Made by a program: the position numbers and the translations under genes. The notes under the pieces were generated by a model that was not told the DNA's origin, did no database searches, and saw only the letters and a program-made list of their open reading frames with translations. 64,000 nucleotides of DNA from CAYJPV01 sp964372095. Its GTDB lineage: Bacteria; Acidobacteriota; Vicinamibacteria; Vicinamibacterales; JAKQTR01. The DNA lies in contig CAYJPV010000004.1 in the NCBI GenBank assembly GCA_964372095.1, forward strand, positions 62,001-126,000, in the 5' to 3' direction. This document shows, piece by piece, positions 58,391 to 64,000 of this stretch (positions within the stretch are counted from its first letter, which is position 1; each line of letters opens with the position of its first letter).

Positions 58391-60319
58391 ATGAACCAAC
58401 ACGCATTGCTCTCGGACCTTGATCTCCACCTGTTTGGCGAAGGCCACCACTACGAGATCTACGACAAACTCGGCGCGCACGTCGCGGAGGTGGCTGGCGT
58501 CTCCGGCCTCCGATTTGCCGTCTGGGCGCCGAACGCGACCGGTGTCGCGGTCGTGGGCGACTTCAACGACTGGCACGGCCACGCCCACGTGATGTCTCCG
58601 CAGGCGTCATCAGGCGTGTGGGCGATCTTCGTGCCCGGCCTCGGTCCGGGCGAGAAGTATAAGTTCGAGGTCCGGTGGCGCGACGGCTCCCGTGTGATGA
58701 AGGCTGATCCGTACGCCCGGCAATTCGAAGTACCGCCGCGGTCGGCCTCCATCGCGTGGACGAGCGACTATGTGTGGCGCGACGACGAGTGGCTGACGGC
58801 CCGCGCTGCCAACGGTCACTTGTTGGAGCGCCCGATGACGGCGTACGAGGTCCATCTCGGGTCCTGGCGCCGGGGCGAAGACAACATCTTCCTCAGTTAC
58901 CGGGACCTGGCGGCGCAACTGGTGCCATACGTGAGGGACCTTGGGTTCACGCACATCGAGCTGCTGCCGGTGATGGAGCACCCGTTCGCCGGGTCCTGGG
59001 GATACCAGGTCACGGGGTTCTTCGCCCCGACGAGCCGCTTCGGCACGCCTGATGACTTCAAGTTCTTCGTCGACGAGTGCCACCGCGCCGGCATTGGCGT
59101 CATCCTCGACTGGGTACCGGGCCACTTCCCGAAAGACTCGTACGGTCTCATCCGCTTCGACGGGACCGCCCTGTACGAACACGACGACCCGCGCCGGGGC
59201 GAGCAGAAGGACTGGGGCACGCTGATCTTCAACTACGGCCGCCACGAAGTGCGGAACTTCCTCCTGGCGAATGCCCTGTTCTGGTTGAAGGAGTACCACA
59301 TCGACGGCCTCCGCGTGGATGCCGTCGCCTCGATCCTGTATCTCGACTACTCGCGCAAGGCGGGTGAGTGGATGCCGAACCAGTTCGGGGGGCGCGAGAA
59401 CCTCGAGGCGATCGACTTCGTGCGTCAGCTCAACACGCTGGTCCACGAGAAACACCCGGGAGCCATCACGCTGGCCGAAGAGTCGACGGCCTGGCCCGCG
59501 GTGAGCCGCCCCGTGTACGTCGGAGGTCTGGGGTTCACGTTCAAGTGGAATATGGGGTGGATGCACGACATGCTGCGTTACGCCTCCCACGACCCGGTGC
59601 ACCGCAAGTGGCATCACAACGACATCACGTTCTCGATGCTCTACGCCTACAACGAGAATTTCGTGCTGCCCTTCTCGCACGATGAGGTCGTGCACGGGAA
59701 GCGGTCAATGGTGGCTAAGATGCCGGGCGACTGGTGGCAGAAACACGCCAATCTGCGCGCGTTGCTGGCCTACATGTATGTGCACCCGGGCAAGAAGCTG
59801 CTGTTCATGGGCAGCGAATTCGCGCAGTCACGCGAATGGAACCACGATACGAGCCTGGACTGGCACCTGCTGGACTATCCGTCGCACCGTGGAATGTGGG
59901 CGCTCGTGCGCGATTTGAACCACGTCCTTGCCGGCGAGCCTGCATTGTTCGAACGCGACCATTCGCCCGATGGCTTCTCGTGGATCGACTGCAATGACCA
60001 CGAACACTCCGTGATTTCGTTCCTCAGACGCGGCAAGACCCCCGATGACGTGGTCGTCGTCGTGGTCAACTTCACGCCGGTGGTGCGCCAGGACTATCGG
60101 ATTGGCGTGCCTCGAGGCGGTAAGTACCTCGAGATCCTGAATACGGATGCCGCGGTGTACGGCGGAAGCAACGTCGGCAACAATGGCGAGATCGAGGCTG
60201 ACGGGATCGCGCGCCACGGGCATGCCCAGTCGCTCAGCCTGACGTTGCCTCCGTTGGGATGCCTGGTGTTCAAACCCTCCCCCAGGGGGTCAGACCTTGA
60301 ATTGCCAGTTGGACCGTGA
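58391..60319 (+). CDS. glgB: 1,4-alpha-glucan branching enzyme
   Basis: A 642-residue GH13 enzyme that makes alpha-1,6 branches in glycogen. The N-terminal CBM48 domain (LRFAVWAPNATGVAVVGDFN) is followed by the catalytic barrel: nucleophile Asp310 in GLRVDAVAS, acid Glu363 in TLAEES and Asp431 in FSHDEVVHGK, all present. The HPFAGSWGYQ and EWNHDTSLDWHLL stretches are typical. The ATG at 58391 fits the family start (an in-frame GTG at 58331 lies in the repeat region). The last ~13 residues (PSPRGSDLELPVGP) come from the REP-like element, which also gives the stop. No other glycogen gene is near. Confidence 0.95.
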   Translation: MNQHALLSDLDLHLFGEGHHYEIYDKLGAHVAEVAGVSGLRFAVWAPNATGVAVVGDFNDWHGHAHVMSPQASSGVWAIFVPGLGPGEKYKFEVRWRDGSRVMKADPYARQFEVPPRSASIAWTSDYVWRDDEWLTARAANGHLLERPMTAYEVHLGSWRRGEDNIFLSYRDLAAQLVPYVRDLGFTHIELLPVMEHPFAGSWGYQVTGFFAPTSRFGTPDDFKFFVDECHRAGIGVILDWVPGHFPKDSYGLIRFDGTALYEHDDPRRGEQKDWGTLIFNYGRHEVRNFLLANALFWLKEYHIDGLRVDAVASILYLDYSRKAGEWMPNQFGGRENLEAIDFVRQLNTLVHEKHPGAITLAEESTAWPAVSRPVYVGGLGFTFKWNMGWMHDMLRYASHDPVHRKWHHNDITFSMLYAYNENFVLPFSHDEVVHGKRSMVAKMPGDWWQKHANLRALLAYMYVHPGKKLLFMGSEFAQSREWNHDTSLDWHLLDYPSHRGMWALVRDLNHVLAGEPALFERDHSPDGFSWIDCNDHEHSVISFLRRGKTPDDVVVVVVNFTPVVRQDYRIGVPRGGKYLEILNTDAAVYGGSNVGNNGEIEADGIARHGHAQSLSLTLPPLGCLVFKPSPRGSDLELPVGP

Positions 60320-60396
60320 CCGGCTGGCAATTCAAGGTCTGACCCCCCGGGCGCCAGTTGGGCCGTAACCGGGCTGGCAATTCAAGGTCTGACCCC
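60285..60396. repeat. REP-like palindromic repeat element
   Basis: A perfect 24-bp inverted repeat (60285-60308 against 60324-60347, loop of 15 bases) is followed by a third copy of the right arm at 60374-60396, 50 bases downstream, in direct orientation. The core reads CTGGCAATTCAAGGTCTGAC. The glgB stop (60317-60319) lies in the first loop and the VWFA gene's stop sits at the right edge. It resembles REP/BIME elements linked to RAYT transposases, but no such gene is here. It may also end transcription of both convergent genes. Confidence 0.85.
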
Positions 60397-62558
60397 TACT
60401 TCCTCACGTATAGCGCCAGACGCGGAAACGCGAACGTGCCGGCGACGTCGTCCACGACGTTGAGCTGGCACGTGTACAGGCCCGCTTCGAGGGCCGATGC
60501 CGGCACGGTCAGTCTCACGATGACCGTCTTGCGATCGCGGTCGGTCAGCTGGATCGACTCTGCCGGCGGCGTCTGGTACACGCGCGTCTTGCCGCGGAAG
60601 AACGCCAGGCTGGTCAGCACCCGGACCTGGCCGGCCGCCGCCGCATCCACCCCGCCCGTCGCCGATACCCCGCGCTGAACGGGATCGTATACCTCAAAGG
60701 AGAAGTAGAGCTGCTGGTCGCCAGTCGCCACATTGGTGATGCTGGGCACCAGTTCCATGCCGTCACGTACGAGGGGGTTGTTCCGGTTGTTGCGGTTCGA
60801 CGGCGTCTGCTGCAACTGCGTGCCGAAGACGACCGTGCTCAGTTTCATGCCGGTCTGCGGCAGCCGGGGCACGGTCAGCACCGCTTCGTACGATCCGAGC
60901 ACGCCGTCCTGGTTCTCGCGGACGACGGCCTTGAGCAGATACTGGCCCGGCGGCAGCTCGAAGCTGGTCTGGTATTGCACGCTCTTCTGGCGGACGTTCT
61001 GAGCGGCGTCCACGTTGAGTTTCACCGTGTCGCGAATCCACGCCACGGGCCGGCGCTGGCGGTCACGGATGACGCCCAGCACGTCGAGCGTGGCGCGTTC
61101 CTTGTCGCTCGACCGTGCGAACGGGATGCTCGACCCGGGCACCACCAGCCACACGGGCACGAAAAACCGGTCGTCTTTCATCCGGAAGTATGCCGCCGAC
61201 CCGTGAATCGGGAGGTCGGTGACCGACAGGTCCGAATCGAGCTGTTCCTGGAGCTGCTGCTCCCGGTCGTCCTTGCCGGAGTGCGCGAAATCCCGCCGCG
61301 CGTAGTACCCCGCCCGGTATTCGAGTTTCACGTCTGGCCGTTTCGAGGTGATGCGGATACGCCTGAACCGGCCGTCCTGCGCGGCGTTGGTGCTGCTGTA
61401 TCCGATCAGGTAGTACGTCGTCGTGTCGGCGACCACGCGCTCGAACACCTCCCCGAACTCGTTGGCGTCGAAGAAGGCTTGGCCGCCCGTGTCTTCGGCC
61501 AACGATGCCAGCGAGTCCTGGGACGCGGCCATCCGGTCGAACTGGCTCCGCACGGACTGTCCCGAAAACGCGCTCGTGCCGCGCACGCTCGCCGAGCTCG
61601 CGCCGCCGCCCGGCACCTGGGCCTGCAGGCCGCGCATGTCCGCCGTATAGATGGACACGTTGGCGCGAACGGCCCGATCCACCACGCGCCTCAGCTGGAC
61701 TTCGTTATCGAGGCCCATCTGGCTCATCCCGCTGCTGAAGTAGACGAGTGACTTCTTCTGGGGGACGGACGCGAGCGTATCGGTGATCCGTTTCAGCGCG
61801 TCCAGACGCTGGTCGGTGGAGAACAGGTTGAACTCCGTGTCGTCCGGCGTGAACCCCTCTTCTGCCGCTGCGGCCGCCTCGGCCGTGGCGCCTTCTTCGA
61901 ACCCGGCATTCTCAAGCGGACTGAGGCGGTTGATCGCCGCCTTGAGCAGGTCGCGATTTGCCGTGAAGTCCTGTGTGATCCGAAGCGACGTGCTGAGCGA
62001 CACCACCGCCAGAATGTCGGCGGGCGTGATCTTCGTTTCGACGTAGTCGCGCGCGGCGATCACCGCCCGCTCGACTTCTTCAGGCTCCATTGAACTGAGG
62101 TCGAAAAACAAAACGATCAGCCGTCGGTTGTGCGCATCGACAACCGTGTACTCCTCGTCCGTCTTCGCAGGCGCCCCGCCTGACCCGCCGGGTTTGGCCA
62201 GGGCGCCGAGCACCGTCGGCATCTCGGGCGCCGCCACCATGGGCGAGTGCTCGATCTGTTCCACACGGAAATTCGTGAGCTCCTGCGGCCGGTTGTCTTC
62301 CACCACTGCGAAGTCATCACGCGTCAGATCGCTGACCGGCTTTCCGTCTTTGCCACGTGCGACCACCGTGATCGAGACCAGGTCGACGCCCGTCGAGTAC
62401 TCGAACCGGGGCTGTTTCTGCTGGCCCCGCGCGGCCTGGACGGGTTGCCCGGGCCGCGCCTGCTGGGCCGGCCCCTGGGACCACATCGTGACCGGGGCGA
62501 GCACCGAGCCGGCAACCACGGCTGCTGCGGCGACGAACAGTCGACGTTGATTTCGCAT
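60396..62558 (-). CDS. VWFA-related acidobacterial-type secreted protein
   Basis: A 720-residue exported protein: signal peptide (LFVAAAAVVAGSVLAPVTMW), a short low-complexity stretch rich in Gln and Pro, then FEYSTGVDLVSITVVARGKDG and a von Willebrand A-like domain at about residues 120-350 (LIVLFFDLSSMEPEEVERAV, KSLVYFSSGMSQMG). The metal motif is DLSSM, which lacks the last Ser of a standard MIDAS, so metal binding is doubtful. The C-terminal half is beta-rich. This family is known mainly from acidobacteria. The ATG at 62558 opens the signal peptide; the longer frame is a shadow of repeats. Role unknown, perhaps adhesion or protein-protein contact. Confidence 0.88.
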   Translation of the reverse strand: MRNQRRLFVAAAAVVAGSVLAPVTMWSQGPAQQARPGQPVQAARGQQKQPRFEYSTGVDLVSITVVARGKDGKPVSDLTRDDFAVVEDNRPQELTNFRVEQIEHSPMVAAPEMPTVLGALAKPGGSGGAPAKTDEEYTVVDAHNRRLIVLFFDLSSMEPEEVERAVIAARDYVETKITPADILAVVSLSTSLRITQDFTANRDLLKAAINRLSPLENAGFEEGATAEAAAAAEEGFTPDDTEFNLFSTDQRLDALKRITDTLASVPQKKSLVYFSSGMSQMGLDNEVQLRRVVDRAVRANVSIYTADMRGLQAQVPGGGASSASVRGTSAFSGQSVRSQFDRMAASQDSLASLAEDTGGQAFFDANEFGEVFERVVADTTTYYLIGYSSTNAAQDGRFRRIRITSKRPDVKLEYRAGYYARRDFAHSGKDDREQQLQEQLDSDLSVTDLPIHGSAAYFRMKDDRFFVPVWLVVPGSSIPFARSSDKERATLDVLGVIRDRQRRPVAWIRDTVKLNVDAAQNVRQKSVQYQTSFELPPGQYLLKAVVRENQDGVLGSYEAVLTVPRLPQTGMKLSTVVFGTQLQQTPSNRNNRNNPLVRDGMELVPSITNVATGDQQLYFSFEVYDPVQRGVSATGGVDAAAAGQVRVLTSLAFFRGKTRVYQTPPAESIQLTDRDRKTVIVRLTVPASALEAGLYTCQLNVVDDVAGTFAFPRLALYVRK

Positions 62559-62573
62559 ATGACCCACTGCGCA

Positions 62574-62636
62574 CATCGGGAATCGGGGGCTAGCATTGGC
62601 CTTACCCCAACCCCCAATCCCGAATCCCCAATCCCC
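62574..62636 (+). repeat. Heptamer repeat array F (9 units)
   Basis: CATCGGG, AATCGGG, GGCTAGC, ATTGGCC, TTACCCC, AACCCCC, AATCCCG and AATCCCC twice. The left units are G-rich and the right ones C-rich, so the array can fold on itself. It begins 15 bases upstream of the VWFA start and ends two bases before the stop of the receptor gene (62639-62641). Confidence 0.85.
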
Positions 62637-62638
62637 AG

Positions 62639-64000
62639 TCAGAACCCCGCGCGAGCGACGAGCTGAATCGTGCGCATCGAACGCATCGACACGACACGCC
62701 CGAAGGTGGGTGAGTTCACCACCGTGTCGATCGAGCCCCACTGCGCCATGTTGAACACGTTGTTCCCCTGCACCTGCACCGACAACGTACGCGTTCCGCC
62801 CAGCGAGAACGACTTCATGAGCGTCATGTTGACGTTCGTGCTGGACGGGCCGGTGATCGTGTTCCGAGCGGCGTTGCCGAAGGTGCCCGGCAGCGGCACC
62901 GAGAAGGCCGCCGTGTTGAAGAACTGCAGGATCGACGGGTTGTCAATCGTGATGGGCTGCCCGTTGTAGTCGGCGCGCAGCGTTCCGTACGTGCCGCGTG
63001 AGACGTCGCTGGCGTTGCCGAGGATGCGGGCGGTGTACGGCGTGCCCGACGAATAACTCACCGATCCGTTCCACAGCCAGCCGCCGAATACGTGAGCCAG
63101 CCAGCTTTCGCGGTTGAGCCACCGGCGGTTGGGACCGAACGGCAACTGGATGGAGTAGTCGGCCGACAACCGGTGACGCTGGTCGAAGCTGGAGACCCCC
63201 CACTCGGCGGCGAGGTTCCGGTCGTCCTGCGCCACCACCACGTTGCCCCCGCCAATCGTTGAGGCATCATCCATCGATTTCGAGAACGTGTAGCTGAAGC
63301 CGGCGGAGTACCCCCGGGACATCCGCTTGCGGACGCGTACGTTCAGTGCGTGCATGATGGAGCGCCCGTCGGACGTCTCCCAGATGAACGGCAGCACGCC
63401 CGGAATCGTCAGGCCGGACGGCCCGCGGTTGGGGGCGCGCTGCAGATCGAGGCTGGTGCCCTTGGTACCCGTGTACCCGACCCCGGCGAACACCGAGCGC
63501 GCCAGGTCGCGCTGGACGTCGAGGTTCCACATCTGGACCCAGCCGAGCGTGTAGTCCGGGTCGATGGCGAAGTTGTTCGTGGTCTGGACCGTGTTCGGCT
63601 CGGCAAACGCCGTCGCCATCACGATAGGCGTGCCGGCCGCGGCCAGGCGCGTGTCCGTGACGGCGAACGGCGGCTGTCCGGCGAGCCGCTGGACGATCGA
63701 GTAGTACACCGGCGAGCTGTAGCTGATCCCGTAACCGCCGCGCACCGTGGTCTTGCTCTGGGGTTTCCAGGCAAACCCGACTCTGGGCGCCAGGTTGTTG
63801 CGGTCGGGCCGGACGATGGTGTTGACGAAGTCGCCGGAGTAGGGACCCGTCTGGCCCGCGACGACCGGGGCGGCGGCCGTGAAGTCCGGGTTGACGTCCA
63901 GCGTCACCAGGCGGTTGTCCGTTTCCGAATACGGCGAGAGATACTCGTAGCGCAGGCCGGCGTTGATTGTGAAGCGGTTGCTCACGCGCCAGTCGTCCTG
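62639..64000 (-). CDS. Oar-like TonB-dependent receptor, C-terminal part
   Basis: The last ~450 residues of a large outer-membrane barrel whose 5' part lies beyond the window. Stretches such as RFTINAGLRYEYLSPYSE, LAPRVGFAWKPQSKTTVRGG, LDVQRDLARSVFAGVGYTG and GFSYTFSKSMDDAS are typical of the Oar-like, carboxypeptidase-regulatory-domain receptors that acidobacteria carry in many copies. The C-terminus ends RTIQLVARAGF with the terminal Phe of an outer-membrane protein. The ligand is unknown. Its stop is directly followed by heptamer array F. The start of the gene and its plug domain cannot be seen. Confidence 0.88.
   Translation of the reverse strand, partial: QDDWRVSNRFTINAGLRYEYLSPYSETDNRLVTLDVNPDFTAAAPVVAGQTGPYSGDFVNTIVRPDRNNLAPRVGFAWKPQSKTTVRGGYGISYSSPVYYSIVQRLAGQPPFAVTDTRLAAAGTPIVMATAFAEPNTVQTTNNFAIDPDYTLGWVQMWNLDVQRDLARSVFAGVGYTGTKGTSLDLQRAPNRGPSGLTIPGVLPFIWETSDGRSIMHALNVRVRKRMSRGYSAGFSYTFSKSMDDASTIGGGNVVVAQDDRNLAAEWGVSSFDQRHRLSADYSIQLPFGPNRRWLNRESWLAHVFGGWLWNGSVSYSSGTPYTARILGNASDVSRGTYGTLRADYNGQPITIDNPSILQFFNTAAFSVPLPGTFGNAARNTITGPSSTNVNMTLMKSFSLGGTRTLSVQVQGNNVFNMAQWGSIDTVVNSPTFGRVVSMRSMRTIQLVARAGF

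Noticed and set aside
41714..62636. Heptamer arrays as assembly or sequencing artefacts
   Set aside because: The exact 7-base step holds in seven places with different unit sequences, and the arrays connect smoothly to intact genes; this cannot be fully excluded without reads.

Overview
The window is high-GC bacterial chromosome, densely packed with genes, and most likely comes from an acidobacterium of the Vicinamibacteria type. The evidence is a secreted protein of the VWFA-related acidobacterial family (60396-62558), an Oar-like giant TonB-dependent receptor (62639 to the window end) and the general gene content. This placement is inference from family content, not from a marker gene. I see no rRNA, tRNA, CRISPR array, prophage or insertion sequence.

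Layout. 1-2416: the end of a MocR-type regulator, then an amino-acid permease and a PaiB-like protein on the minus strand. 2723-9424: a plus-strand run of siderophore-type TonB receptor, HSL-family esterase, M14 carboxypeptidase and a YncE-like propeller. 9544-16491: a DmsABC-type molybdoenzyme operon followed by a porin, a DUF6599-like protein and a Tat/lipoprotein DUF362 protein. 16603-24110: an RND efflux set with one adaptor and two permeases, then a convergent porin gene. 25572-30037: adenosine deaminase, then the FAD oxidoreductase / DUF1365 / cyclopropane-synthase-like trio. 30071-31279: a LOV-SpoIIE phosphatase, a likely blue-light receptor. 32281-39855: six collinear minus-strand genes (receiver, receiver-PAS-GGDEF-EAL, TolC-like protein, PhnD-like binding protein, histidine kinase, second PhnD-like binding protein), the best candidate here for an undescribed system. 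40130-43544: DUF2177, Ca/Na antiporter, AMP-dependent ligase. 43586-50472: a CpxAR-like two-component pair divergent from a complete MacAB-TolC-type efflux operon. 50554-64000: rhamnosidase, M1 peptidase with a membrane partner, cyclophilin, PhzF, GlgB, VWFA protein and the partial Oar-like receptor.

How it fits together. The gene set suggests a heterotroph with strong cell-envelope traffic: two efflux systems (RND and MacAB), two porins, two TonB receptors and several secreted hydrolases. Signalling is rich: blue light, binding-protein-linked kinase sensing, c-di-GMP, and an envelope-stress-like two-component pair. Several operons are translationally coupled through 1-14 base overlaps.

Non-coding structure is the other striking point. 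From 41.7 to 62.7 kb the gaps carry seven arrays of degenerate 7-bp tandem repeats, resembling in style the heptamer STRR repeats of cyanobacteria, plus a REP-like palindromic element at 60285-60396. These arrays often lie at gene 3' ends and in several cases supply the stop codon.
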